Shown piece after piece: positions 7,126 through 15,905 of a stretch of DNA of 64,000 nt. The DNA lies in NCBI GenBank assembly GCA_024234875.1, contig JACKNM010000003.1, positions 736,001-800,000 of the forward strand, read 5' to 3'. Each line of letters opens with the position of its first letter. The first letter of the stretch is position 1. A program made the translations under genes and the position numbers. The notes under the pieces were generated by a model. It had not been told where the DNA came from, ran no database searches, and saw only the letters and a list, made by a program, of their open reading frames with translations. Source of the DNA: Ectothiorhodospiraceae bacterium (GTDB taxonomy: Bacteria > Pseudomonadota > Gammaproteobacteria > HK1).

Positions 7126-9042
7126 ATGGCTGCGGAGGCGGTCAAGGAAAAGCACGGTTTTCAGACCGAGGTCAAGCGCCTGCTGGACCTCATGGTGCAT
7201 TCGCTCTACAGCAACGCGGAGATCTTCCTTCGCGAGCTGGTGTCGAACGCGTCCGACGCGGCCGACAAGCTCCGCTTCGAGGCCCTCGCCGACGAGTCGC
7301 TGCTCGCCGGTGACGCGGATCTCGCGATCGACATCGAGGTCGATCGCGATGCGCGTACCATCACCGTGCGTGACAACGGCGTGGGCATGAGCGAGCAGGA
7401 GGTCAAGGACAATCTCGGCACCATCGCCCGTTCCGGCACCCGCGAGTTCCTCGACGCGCTGTCAGGCGACAAGGCCCGCGACGCGCAGCTCATCGGACAG
7501 TTCGGCGTCGGGTTCTACTCCAGCTTCATCGTCGCCGACCGCGTGACGGTCACCACCCGGCGCGCCGGCCTCGGCGCCGACGCCGGGGTGCGCTGGGAGT
7601 CGACCGGCGACGGCGAGTACACCATCGAGCATCTCGAGGTGCCGCGGCGCGGAACCGAGGTCGTCCTGCACGTCCGCGAGGACGCCGACGAGTTCCTGGA
7701 CGCATACCGACTCCGGGCCGTGGTCCGCAAGTACTCCGATCACATCCTGCTGCCGATCCGGATGCGCAAGGAGACGCCGCCCGGCGACGCGGAGAAGGCT
7801 GCCGACGCCGAGCCCGAGTGGGAGCGCGTCAACGCCGCCACCGCGCTGTGGGCGCGTCCGCGCAACGAGATCACCGACGACGAGTACGAGACGTTCTACA
7901 AGCACGTCTCGCACGACTTCGAGGCGCCATTCGCGCGCGTGCACAGCCGCGTCGAGGGCAATCTCGAGTACACCCTGCTGCTCTACGTGCCGACGCGTCC
8001 ACCGTTCGACCTCTGGGACCGGACGGTGCGCCGTGGCGTCAAGCTGTACGTGCGCCGGGTGTTCATCATGGACGATGCCGAGCAGCTCATGCCGGCGTAC
8101 CTGCGCTTCGTGCGCGGCATCGTCGACTCGGCCGACCTGCCGCTCAACATCTCGCGCGAGATCCTCCAGCACAATCGCCACATCGACTCGATGCGGGCCG
8201 GTTGCGTGAAGCGCGTGCTCGATCTCCTCGCCGGCATCGCGAGCGACGAGCCCGACCGCTACGTGACGTTCTGGGATCAGTTCGGCCGCGTGCTCAAGGA
8301 AGGTGTGTTCGAGGACGCGAGGAACCGCGACGCCATCGCCAAGCTGCTGCGCTTCGCGAGCACCAAGGGCGACGGCTCGGCGCAGCGGGTGTCGCTCGCC
8401 GATTATGTCGGTCGGATGAAGGAAGGCCAGGAGAAGATCTACTACCTGACTGCGGACAGCTACGCGACCGCGGCCAGCAGCCCGCATCTCGAGGTATTTC
8501 GCAAGAAGGACGTCGAGGTGCTGCTGCTCGTCGACGAGGTCGACGAGTGGGTGGTCCACCATCTCACGGAGTTCGAGGGCAAGCACCTGCAGTCGGTGGC
8601 GCGCGGCAAGCTCGATCTCGACGATCTCGGTGGCGACGACGAGAAGCCGAGCGCGGAGGAGCGTAAGGCCGAGGAGGCCCGCCACCAGAGCACCGTCGAG
8701 GCGATCAAGGCGTTGCTCGGTGAGCGTGTGAAGGACGTCCGCGCCAGTGACCGGTTGACCGACTCGCCGGCGTGCCTGGTGGCCGACGAGCACGATCCCG
8801 GTGGCCATCTGCAGCGCTTGCTCGAGGCGAGCGGGCAGAAGGTCGAGGGCTTCCGCCCGATCTTGGAGGTCAACGCCGACCATCCGCTGGTGGCGAGGCT
8901 CGACGCCGAGAGCGACGCGTCGCGCCGTGAGGATCTCGCCAGCATCCTGCTCGACCAGGCGACGCTGAGCGAGGGCGGTCGGCTCGACGATCCCGCGGAC
9001 TTCGTGCGCCGTGTGAATCGCTTGCTGGTGGCTGCCCCGTAG
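7126..9042 (+). CDS. htpG: Molecular chaperone HtpG (Hsp90)
   Basis: A 638-residue bacterial Hsp90, the usual length. The N-terminal GHKL ATPase domain shows NAEIFLRELVSNASDAADKL, DNGVGM and IGQFGVGFYSSF. The middle domain contains LPLNISREILQHNRHI, and the C-terminal dimerisation domain follows. It is a cytosolic ATP-dependent chaperone acting with DnaK on late folding clients. The ATG at 7126 fits the conserved start of the family (KHGFQTEVKRLLDLM). A sigma-32 type promoter sits at 6993-7023, and mutS is divergent. It appears to be transcribed alone; the next gene begins 119 bp downstream. Confidence 0.97.
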   Translation: MAAEAVKEKHGFQTEVKRLLDLMVHSLYSNAEIFLRELVSNASDAADKLRFEALADESLLAGDADLAIDIEVDRDARTITVRDNGVGMSEQEVKDNLGTIARSGTREFLDALSGDKARDAQLIGQFGVGFYSSFIVADRVTVTTRRAGLGADAGVRWESTGDGEYTIEHLEVPRRGTEVVLHVREDADEFLDAYRLRAVVRKYSDHILLPIRMRKETPPGDAEKAADAEPEWERVNAATALWARPRNEITDDEYETFYKHVSHDFEAPFARVHSRVEGNLEYTLLLYVPTRPPFDLWDRTVRRGVKLYVRRVFIMDDAEQLMPAYLRFVRGIVDSADLPLNISREILQHNRHIDSMRAGCVKRVLDLLAGIASDEPDRYVTFWDQFGRVLKEGVFEDARNRDAIAKLLRFASTKGDGSAQRVSLADYVGRMKEGQEKIYYLTADSYATAASSPHLEVFRKKDVEVLLLVDEVDEWVVHHLTEFEGKHLQSVARGKLDLDDLGGDDEKPSAEERKAEEARHQSTVEAIKALLGERVKDVRASDRLTDSPACLVADEHDPGGHLQRLLEASGQKVEGFRPILEVNADHPLVARLDAESDASRREDLASILLDQATLSEGGRLDDPADFVRRVNRLLVAAP

Positions 9043-9161
9043 GCATCCGGGACGGCGAAAACCGGGCGCCGGTCACGGTTGCGTCGTGCCGTGGCCGTCG
9101 CCACTCGACGGGGGCACTGATACACTGCCGCCTCCCCTCACGCGGAGCCGCGTTCCCGGCG

Positions 9162-10820
9162 ATGGCCAACCCGAGCCGATCCGCGCTCGACCTGATCCGC
9201 AACTTCTCGGCGGTGGGTATCGCACTGTCGTCGGAGAAGGACAACTCGCGCTTGATGGAGTTGATCCTGGGCAGCGCCCGCGAGCTCACGAGCGCCGACG
9301 GCGGCACCCTCTACACGCGGACCGACGACGACGAGCTGCGCTTCGAGATCATGCACACCGACTCGCTCGGTCTGCGCCTCGGCGGCAGCAGCGGGACCCC
9401 CATCCGCCTGCCGGCGCTTCCACTCTATGGCCGCGACGGGGCGCCGAACGATCACATGGTTGCGGCGCGCGCGGCGGTCACCGGCGAGACCGTGAACGTG
9501 CCGGACGCGTACGATGCCCCGGGCTTCGACTTCTCCGGCACGCGCGCATTCGACGAGCGCACCGGATACCGCTCGAAGTCCTTCCTCACCGTGCCGATGC
9601 GCAACCACGAGGACGAGGTCATCGGCGTGCTGCAGCTCATCAACGCGCTCGACGACGCGGGGGCGGTGCGGGCATTCGGCGCCCAGGATCAGCTCATCGT
9701 CGAGTCGCTGGCGTCGCAGGCGGCGATCGCGCTGACCAAGAAGCGCCTGATCGACGAGCAGCGCGAGTTGTTCGAGGCCTTCATCGAGCTCATCGCGGCG
9801 GCCATCGACGACAAGTCGCCGTACACCGGTGGTCACTGCCGGCGCGTGCCGGAGCTGACGATGATGCTCGCCGAGGCCGCGGCCGCGGTCGACTACGGCC
9901 CCTTGCGCGAGTTCGCGATGACCGAGGCCGATCGCTACGAGCTCAGGATCGCCGGCTGGCTGCACGACTGCGGCAAGGTCACGACGCCCGAGTACGTCGT
10001 CGACAAGGCGACCAAGCTCGAGACCATCTTCGATCGCATCGCCCTGGTCGACACCCGCTTCGAGGTCATGCGGCGCGATGCCGAGCTGCGCTGTCTGCGC
10101 GCACGGGTGGCGGCGCTCGAGTCCGGTCGGCCGCACGACGCCGCCGCGGCCGAGCGGGCACTGCGCGAGGAGCTGCGCGCGCTCGACGAGGCGCGTGCAT
10201 TCCTGCATCGCGCCAACAAGGGCGGCGAGTCGATGTCCGCCGACGACCAGGCGCGGGTGCGCGAGATCGGGCGCTGGCGCTGGAGCGGGCCGGATGGCGA
10301 GGAGCGCGACTTCCTGAGCGAGGAGGAGGTGGCGAACCTCACCATCGCCCGTGGCACGCTGCGCCCCGAGGAGCGCGAGGTCATCAACCACCACATCGTC
10401 GCCACCATCAAGATGCTCGAGGCGCTGCCCTATCCCAAGCACCTGCGGCGGGTGCCCGAGTTCGCCGGCGGTCATCACGAGCGCATGGACGGGCGCGGGT
10501 ACCCCAGGGGGCTGACCCGCGAGCAGATGTCGGTGCAGGCGCGGGTCATGGGGATCGCCGACATCTTCGAGGCGCTGACCGCCGCCGACCGCCCGTACAA
10601 GGATCCGATGCCGCTCTCACAGGCGCTGGCGATCCTCGGACGGATGAAGACCGACCATCACGTCGATCCCGACCTCTTCGACGTGTTCGTGCGCGAGAAG
10701 GTCTATCTGCGCTACGCCGAGCGCTTCCTGCCACCGGAGCAGATCGACGACGTCGATCCCGCTCGAATCCCGGGCTTCGACCACCGTGGCGTGGATGCCT
10801 CGCGCGAGGGGCCGCGATGA
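9162..10820 (+). CDS. GAF and HD-GYP domain protein (predicted c-di-GMP phosphodiesterase)
   Basis: A 552-residue cytosolic protein. A GAF sensor domain occupies about residues 10-190 (SADGGTLYTR, FLTVPMRNHEDEVIGVLQL). An HD-GYP domain follows, with the metal ligands in HCRR, GWLHDCGKVTTPEYV (about 265) and GGHHERMDGRGYPRGLT (about 437-450). HD-GYP proteins hydrolyse c-di-GMP. Unusually, some 100 residues rich in charged helix (about 285-385) separate LHDCGK from the later HxIVATIKML helix. The stop overlaps the prmB start (ATGA, 10817-10820), so the two are co-translated. There is no transmembrane segment or receiver domain. The ligand of the GAF domain is unknown. Confidence 0.9.
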   Translation: MANPSRSALDLIRNFSAVGIALSSEKDNSRLMELILGSARELTSADGGTLYTRTDDDELRFEIMHTDSLGLRLGGSSGTPIRLPALPLYGRDGAPNDHMVAARAAVTGETVNVPDAYDAPGFDFSGTRAFDERTGYRSKSFLTVPMRNHEDEVIGVLQLINALDDAGAVRAFGAQDQLIVESLASQAAIALTKKRLIDEQRELFEAFIELIAAAIDDKSPYTGGHCRRVPELTMMLAEAAAAVDYGPLREFAMTEADRYELRIAGWLHDCGKVTTPEYVVDKATKLETIFDRIALVDTRFEVMRRDAELRCLRARVAALESGRPHDAAAAERALREELRALDEARAFLHRANKGGESMSADDQARVREIGRWRWSGPDGEERDFLSEEEVANLTIARGTLRPEEREVINHHIVATIKMLEALPYPKHLRRVPEFAGGHHERMDGRGYPRGLTREQMSVQARVMGIADIFEALTAADRPYKDPMPLSQALAILGRMKTDHHVDPDLFDVFVREKVYLRYAERFLPPEQIDDVDPARIPGFDHRGVDASREGPR

Positions 10821-11773
10821 GTGTCGGCGGCGGTCGTGCGGGCGCATCCGGCGAGGCGCAGCATCGCGATCTGGACGCCCTGCTCGCGGAGGCCCAGGAC
10901 GCGCTCGAGACGATCGCCGACCTGGTGCGATTCGCGACCACGGTCATCACTCGCGAGGGCGTGCACCTCGGTCACGGCACCGACGATCCGGTCGACGAGG
11001 CCGTGTGGATCGTGCTCGGAGCGGTCTCGCTGGAGCCCGGCCTCGCCGACGAGCTGTGGTCGGCCCGGCTGCTGGCGAGTGAGCGCCGGCGCGTGCTCGC
11101 GCTGCTGCGCCGCCGGGTGGTGGAGCGAATCCCGGCCGCCTACCTGATCGGGCGCGCGTGGTTCGCCGGCCTTCGCTTCGAGGTGGACGAGCGGGTCCTC
11201 GTCCCGCGCTCGCCGCTGGCGGAGTGGATCGAGCGCGGATTCGAGCCGCTGGTCGAGCCGGAGTCCGTGCACCGGGTGCTGGACCTCGGTACCGGCAGCG
11301 GCTGCATCGCCATCGCCTGCGCGCATGCCTTTCCCCAGGCGTCGGTCGACGCGGTCGACGTCTCCGACGATGCGCTGGCGGTGGCGGCGCGGAACGTGCG
11401 CGCCCACGGGCTGGAGGACCGGGTGCACCTGACGCGGTCCGATGTCTTCTCCGCCATCGACGGCCGGTACGACCTGATCGTGAGCAACCCCCCGTACGTG
11501 CCACGCGCCTCCCACGCGGCGGCGCCGCCGGAGTACCACCACGAGCCGGCAGGCGGGCTGGTGGCCGGCGAGGACGGGCTGGCGGTGGTCGAGCGCATTC
11601 TCGCCGGCGCCGCGGCGCACCTCTGCCCGAGTGGGGTGCTGGTCTGCGAGGTCGGCGAGGCGCACGTCGCGGTGGTCGAGCGCTGGCCCGACCTCCCGCT
11701 CACCTGGCTCGAGTTCGAGCGCGGCGGCGACGGCGTGTTCGCGATCGCGCGCGAGGACCTCCCCGGCGCCTGA
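10817..11773 (+). CDS. prmB: 50S ribosomal protein L3 glutamine N5-methyltransferase PrmB
   Basis: A 318-residue SAM-dependent methyltransferase of the PrmB/HemK group. The SAM-binding motif VLDLGTGSGCIAIACAH and the glutamine-binding motif DLIVSNPPYVP (about residues 219-229) are intact. PrmB methylates a glutamine of ribosomal protein L3 during 50S assembly. PrmB rather than PrmC is preferred because aroC follows directly, as in most gammaproteobacteria, and the N-terminus (TTVITREGVHLGHGTDDPVD) matches the PrmB type. The ATG overlaps the stop of the HD-GYP gene. Confidence 0.93.
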   Translation: MSVGGGRAGASGEAQHRDLDALLAEAQDALETIADLVRFATTVITREGVHLGHGTDDPVDEAVWIVLGAVSLEPGLADELWSARLLASERRRVLALLRRRVVERIPAAYLIGRAWFAGLRFEVDERVLVPRSPLAEWIERGFEPLVEPESVHRVLDLGTGSGCIAIACAHAFPQASVDAVDVSDDALAVAARNVRAHGLEDRVHLTRSDVFSAIDGRYDLIVSNPPYVPRASHAAAPPEYHHEPAGGLVAGEDGLAVVERILAGAAAHLCPSGVLVCEVGEAHVAVVERWPDLPLTWLEFERGGDGVFAIAREDLPGA

Positions 11774-11849
11774 CGCGGCCCCGCCGTCGCCGTGGTAGGC
11801 TCCGCGGCCCTCGCCGCGCGATGTGCGCACGCCACGACGGAGTGACACC

Positions 11850-12959
11850 ATGTCCGGTAACACCTTCGGACGCGCCTTCTGCGTCACCTCGTACGGCGAG
11901 AGCCACGGACCGGCGATCGGCTGCGTGGTCGACGGATGCCCACCCGGGCTCGCCATCGACGAGGCGGACATCCAGCGCGATCTCGACCGCCGTCGCCCCG
12001 GTCAGAGTCGGCACGTGACCCAGCGCCGCGAGCCGGACGCGGTGCGCATCCTCTCCGGGGTGTTCGACGGCCGTACCACCGGCGCGCCGATCCACCTCAT
12101 GATCGAGAACGTCGACCAGCGCTCGCGCGACTACTCCAAGATCGCCGACCAGTACCGCCCCGCGCACGCCGACTACACCTACGACCGCAAGTACGGCCAC
12201 CGCGATTACCGCGGCGGCGGGCGCTCGTCGGCGCGCGAGACCGCGGTGCGGGTCGCCGCCGGCGCGGTGGCGCGCAAGCTCCTGCGCGAGCGGGCCGGGG
12301 TCGAGATCCGGGGCTACCTCGCGCAGCTCGGCCCGCTGCGCCCGCGCGGCCTCGACTGGGACGAGGTGGACCGCAATGCGTTCTTCTGCCCCGACGCCGG
12401 CCTGGTCCCCGAGCTCGAGGCCTTCATGGACGCTCTGCGCAAGGAGGGGAACTCGATCGGGGCGCGGGTCAACGTGGTCGCCACCGGCGTGCCACCCGGG
12501 CTCGGTGAGCCGGTATTCGACCGCCTCGACGCCGACATCGCCAAGGCGCTGATGAGCATCAACGCGGTGCGCGGCGTCGAGATCGGCGACGGCTTCGCGG
12601 CGGTCGAGCAGAGAGGGACCGAGCACCGCGACGAGATGACGCCCGAGGGCTTCCTCAGCAACCACGCCGGCGGCATTCTCGGCGGCATCTCCACCGGCCA
12701 GGACGTGCTCGCCAGCATCGTGCTCAAGCCGACCTCGAGCCTGCGCCTGCCGGCGCGCAGCGTGAACCGGCACGGCGAGGCGATCGAGGTCGTCACCCAT
12801 GGCCGTCACGACCCGTGTGTCGGCATTCGGGCGACGCCGATCGCCGAGGCCATGCTCGCGCTGGTGCTGGTCGACCACCTGCTGCGCCATCGTGGCCAGA
12901 ACGCCGACGTGGTGCACCAGCTCCCGGCGCTACCGGCGCGGGCGCCCGACCATTCCTGA
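11850..12959 (+). CDS. aroC: Chorismate synthase
   Basis: A 369-residue enzyme for the last step of the shikimate pathway: it converts 5-enolpyruvylshikimate 3-phosphate to chorismate using reduced FMN. Signature blocks are SYGESHGPAIG, RPAHADYTYDRKYGHRDYRG, GGRSSARET and AGGILGGISTGQ. The ATG at 11850 (MSGNTFGRAF) matches the family's conserved start; an in-frame start 9 codons earlier is not needed. It lies 76 bp after prmB on the same strand. Confidence 0.97.
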   Translation: MSGNTFGRAFCVTSYGESHGPAIGCVVDGCPPGLAIDEADIQRDLDRRRPGQSRHVTQRREPDAVRILSGVFDGRTTGAPIHLMIENVDQRSRDYSKIADQYRPAHADYTYDRKYGHRDYRGGGRSSARETAVRVAAGAVARKLLRERAGVEIRGYLAQLGPLRPRGLDWDEVDRNAFFCPDAGLVPELEAFMDALRKEGNSIGARVNVVATGVPPGLGEPVFDRLDADIAKALMSINAVRGVEIGDGFAAVEQRGTEHRDEMTPEGFLSNHAGGILGGISTGQDVLASIVLKPTSSLRLPARSVNRHGEAIEVVTHGRHDPCVGIRATPIAEAMLALVLVDHLLRHRGQNADVVHQLPALPARAPDHS

Positions 12960-12984
12960 GCGCGACGCGGCTGGCGGCGGCGCG

Positions 12985-14148
12985 TTGCGCCGCGCGCTCC
13001 CGAGTGGCGTCGAGGTCCCACTGGCGGGGTTCTACGCCACGCTGTTCGGGGCCGTCGGCATCATCGCGCCCTATCTGTCCCCGTGGCTCGCGAGCGGTGG
13101 CTTCAGCCCGACCGAGATCGGGACGCTGCTCGCCGCCTCCACCATCGCCAAGATCGTCGCCGCCAACCTGTGGGGCCTGGCCGCCGACCGGGCCGAGCGC
13201 CGCGCGCCGGTGCTGCGGGCGAGCGCCGCTGCCGGGGCGCTCGCCTTCGTGGTGGTCGCCGTCGCCGACGGCTTCTGGTCGATGCTGCTCGGGCTGGTGG
13301 TGTTCGCCCTGGCGTGGAACGGCACCAGCCACCAGGCCGACGCGCTCACCCTCGCCCATCTCGAGGGGAGGGGTGAGCGCTACGGTCCGATCCGGCTGTG
13401 GGGCTCGATCGGATTCGTGGTCACCGCTGCGGGCGGTGGGTGGGCGCTCGAGCGGCTCGGCGCGGGGGCCACCCCGTTACTGGTGATGGCGTTGCTGGCG
13501 GTGGTGGTGCTGGCCGGGCTTCGCATCCCGGAGCCGGCGCCTCGTCCGCCGGCCTCGGACACGACGCCCGGCCTCGGCGCCGCGCTGCGGCGACCCGAGG
13601 TGGTCGGTCTGCTCGTCGCCAGCGCGCTGATGCAGGCGTCGCACGGGCCGTTCTACGTGTTCTTCTCGATCTACCTCGGCGAGCTCGGTCATCGACCGGT
13701 CATGGTCGGTGCGCTGTGGGCGGTGGGGGTGATCGCCGAGATCGTGCTGTTCGCCTGTCTGCCTCGCCTGCTCGCCCGTGTCGGGCTGCGCACGATGCTG
13801 CTCGCGAGCCTGTGGCTCGCCGCCGGACGATGGCTGATCACCGGGCTCGCCGGGGAGTGGCTGGTGGCGTTGGTGCTCGCGCAGGTGCTCCACGCGGCGA
13901 CGTTCGGTGCCTATCACGCCGCCGCGGTGCAGCGCGTGCAAGCCCTGTTCGGGCCGTCGCGCGCTGCGCGCGGGCAGGCGCTGTACTCGAGCCTCGGCTT
14001 CGGGGTGGGCGGCGCGGTCGGGGCGTGGGGCGCGGGGGCGTCGTGGTCGAGCGCCGGTGGCGCGACCGCGGCTTGGCTGGGCGCCGCGGTCGCCGCCGCG
14101 CTCGGGGCGGTCGTCCTCGCGCGGGCGATGCCCGCGCCGACGAGGTGA
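12985..14148 (+). CDS. MFS transporter (MFS_1-like/PPP family)
   Basis: About 387 residues with some 12 predicted transmembrane helices in two bundles. The first helix pair reads VPLAGFYATLFGAVGIIAPY and continues with SPTEIGTLLAAS, close to the phenylpropionate-permease/nucleoside-symporter-like branch of the major facilitator superfamily. Substrate unknown. The start is uncertain: no ATG or GTG lies in frame near the conserved beginning. TTG at 12985 is chosen; it lies 26 bp after the aroC stop. The sequence further upstream in this frame is aroC read out of frame. Confidence 0.85.
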   Translation: MRRALPSGVEVPLAGFYATLFGAVGIIAPYLSPWLASGGFSPTEIGTLLAASTIAKIVAANLWGLAADRAERRAPVLRASAAAGALAFVVVAVADGFWSMLLGLVVFALAWNGTSHQADALTLAHLEGRGERYGPIRLWGSIGFVVTAAGGGWALERLGAGATPLLVMALLAVVVLAGLRIPEPAPRPPASDTTPGLGAALRRPEVVGLLVASALMQASHGPFYVFFSIYLGELGHRPVMVGALWAVGVIAEIVLFACLPRLLARVGLRTMLLASLWLAAGRWLITGLAGEWLVALVLAQVLHAATFGAYHAAAVQRVQALFGPSRAARGQALYSSLGFGVGGAVGAWGAGASWSSAGGATAAWLGAAVAAALGAVVLARAMPAPTR

Positions 14149-14163
14149 GCGCGTCGCGCAGCG

Positions 14164-14195
14164 TTGGCCTGACCGGGTGCGCTTTCGGCTACAAT
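14164..14195 (+). promoter_or_regulatory. Possible sigma-70 promoter for leuC
   Basis: TACAAT at 14190-14195 is a good -10 hexamer 44 bp before the leuC ATG. The best -35 is TTGGCC at 14164-14169, but the 20-bp spacing is long. It would give leuC a promoter separate from the MFS gene. Confidence 0.35.
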
Positions 14196-14239
14196 CGCCG
14201 GTCACCCGTTTCACAGACTCAAGACGGAAGCGATCTCCG

Positions 14240-15643
14240 ATGGCCGGCAAGACCCTCTACGACAAGCTGTGGGAGGCGCACGAGGTGCGCCGTAACGACG
14301 ACGGCTCCTCGCTCCTGTACATCGACCGCCACCTGTTGCACGAGGTGACCTCGCCACAGGCTTTCGATGGGTTGAAGCTCGCCGGCCGGCTGCCGTGGCG
14401 AATCGACGCCAATCTGGCGGTGTCCGATCACAACGTCCCGACCACCGGGCGCAGTGGCGGCATCAAGGATCCGATCGCGAAGCTGCAGGTCGACACGCTC
14501 GACCGCAACTGCGACGAGCACGGCATCGTGCAGTTCAAGATGGACGATCCGCGCCAGGGCATCGTCCACGTCATCGGCCCCGAGCAGGGGGCGACGCTGC
14601 CGGGGATGACGGTGGTGTGCGGCGACTCCCACACCTCGACCCACGGCGCCTTCGCCTGCATCGCGCACGGCATCGGCACCACCGAGGTCGAGCACGTGCT
14701 GGCCACCCAGTGCCTCATCCAGCGCAAGATGAAGAGCATGCGCATCACGGTGCGCGGGCACGTCGGGCCCGGAGTCACCGCGAAGGACATCGCGCTCGCC
14801 ATCATCGGCCACATCGGTACCGCGGGCGGCACCGGCCACGCCATCGAGTACGCCGGCGAGGCGGTCGAGGCGTTGACGATCGAGGGCCGGATGACGCTCT
14901 GCAACATGACCATCGAGGCCGGTGCGCGCTGCGGGATGGTGGCGGTCGACGACAAGACCATCGCCTATCTCCGCGGCCGGCCCTTCTCGCCCAGGGGCGA
15001 GTTGTGGGACCGCGCGGTGGAGGCGTGGCGTGAGCTTCGCAGCGACGACGATGCGGTCTTCGACCGCGAGGTCGAGCTCGACGCCGCGACCATCGTGCCG
15101 CAGGTCACCTGGGGGACCTCGCCGGAGATGGTGGCGCCGGTCGACGGCCAAGTGCCCGACCCGGCGGTGGAGGCCGACCCGGTGCGCCGCGAGAACATGG
15201 AGCGGGCGCTCGCCTACATGGGGCTCTCGGCCTCGATGCCGATCCGTGACATCAAGATCGACAAGGTCTTCATCGGCTCGTGCACCAACAGCCGGATCGA
15301 GGATCTGCGTGCGGCGGCCGAGGTGGTGCGTGGTCGCAAGCGCGCCGCCGGTGTCAAGCTGGCGATGGTGGTGCCGGGGTCGGGGCTGGTGAAGCAGCAG
15401 GCCGAGAAGGAAGGGCTCGACGCCGTCTTCCGCGAGGCCGGCTTCGAGTGGCGCGAGCCGGGCTGCTCGATGTGTCTGGCCATGAACGACGATCGCCTGG
15501 AGCCGGGTGAGCGTTGCGCATCGACCTCGAACCGCAACTTCGAGGGTCGCCAGGGCGCTGGCTCGCGGACCCATCTGGTGAGCCCGGCGATGGCCGCGGC
15601 GGCCGGCGTCACGGGCCACTTCGTGGACGTCCGGGACCTCTGA
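14240..15643 (+). CDS. leuC: 3-isopropylmalate dehydratase large subunit LeuC
   Basis: A 467-residue aconitase-superfamily protein of the expected length. It carries CGDSHTSTHGAF, GSCTNSR and the paired cysteines of EPGCSMCLAMNDD that hold the [4Fe-4S] cluster. With the small subunit LeuD it isomerises 2-isopropylmalate in leucine synthesis. The ATG at 14240 gives the canonical start MAGKTLYDKLWEAH. leuC is normally followed by leuD and leuB. Here the next sequence, starting 5 bp after the stop, is an inverted-repeat element and then the convergent tldD. leuD must therefore lie elsewhere or be missing. Confidence 0.96.
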   Translation: MAGKTLYDKLWEAHEVRRNDDGSSLLYIDRHLLHEVTSPQAFDGLKLAGRLPWRIDANLAVSDHNVPTTGRSGGIKDPIAKLQVDTLDRNCDEHGIVQFKMDDPRQGIVHVIGPEQGATLPGMTVVCGDSHTSTHGAFACIAHGIGTTEVEHVLATQCLIQRKMKSMRITVRGHVGPGVTAKDIALAIIGHIGTAGGTGHAIEYAGEAVEALTIEGRMTLCNMTIEAGARCGMVAVDDKTIAYLRGRPFSPRGELWDRAVEAWRELRSDDDAVFDREVELDAATIVPQVTWGTSPEMVAPVDGQVPDPAVEADPVRRENMERALAYMGLSASMPIRDIKIDKVFIGSCTNSRIEDLRAAAEVVRGRKRAAGVKLAMVVPGSGLVKQQAEKEGLDAVFREAGFEWREPGCSMCLAMNDDRLEPGERCASTSNRNFEGRQGAGSRTHLVSPAMAAAAGVTGHFVDVRDL

Positions 15644-15648
15644 TCCCC

Positions 15649-15895
15649 GGGGTCGGACCAACTCAGGTCACTGAATTCCTTGTAGAAAAGTCCGGCGCCG
15701 GGGTGGCCTCGCGCCGGGCGAGGCACTCTCGCGTGACGCGAGCTCGCCTGTACGCCAGGGGTTCCCGGTTGGCCTGTCGCTTCGCCCGGGCGGCGCGGCT
15801 CGGGCCGGGCGCCCGGGCGACCGCCACTGTGCCCGAGAACCACTGTGCCCGAGAAAAAATCCAATTGAATCAATCGGATAACTTGGTCCGACCCC
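15649..15895. repeat. MITE-like element B with GGGGTCGGACCAA terminal inverted repeats
   Basis: A 247-bp element starting 5 bp after the leuC stop and ending 10 bp before the tldD stop. The termini are GGGGTCGGACCAA at 15649-15661 and TTGGTCCGACCCC at 15883-15895, the same sequence as element A at 4116-4282. The interior is GC-rich and differs from A. Near the right end CCACTGTGCCCGAGAA occurs twice in tandem (15824-15839, 15840-15855), followed by an AT-rich stretch. It has no coding capacity and may serve as a bidirectional terminator for the convergent genes. Confidence 0.75.
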
Positions 15896-15905
15896 AGGCG
15901 ATCGA

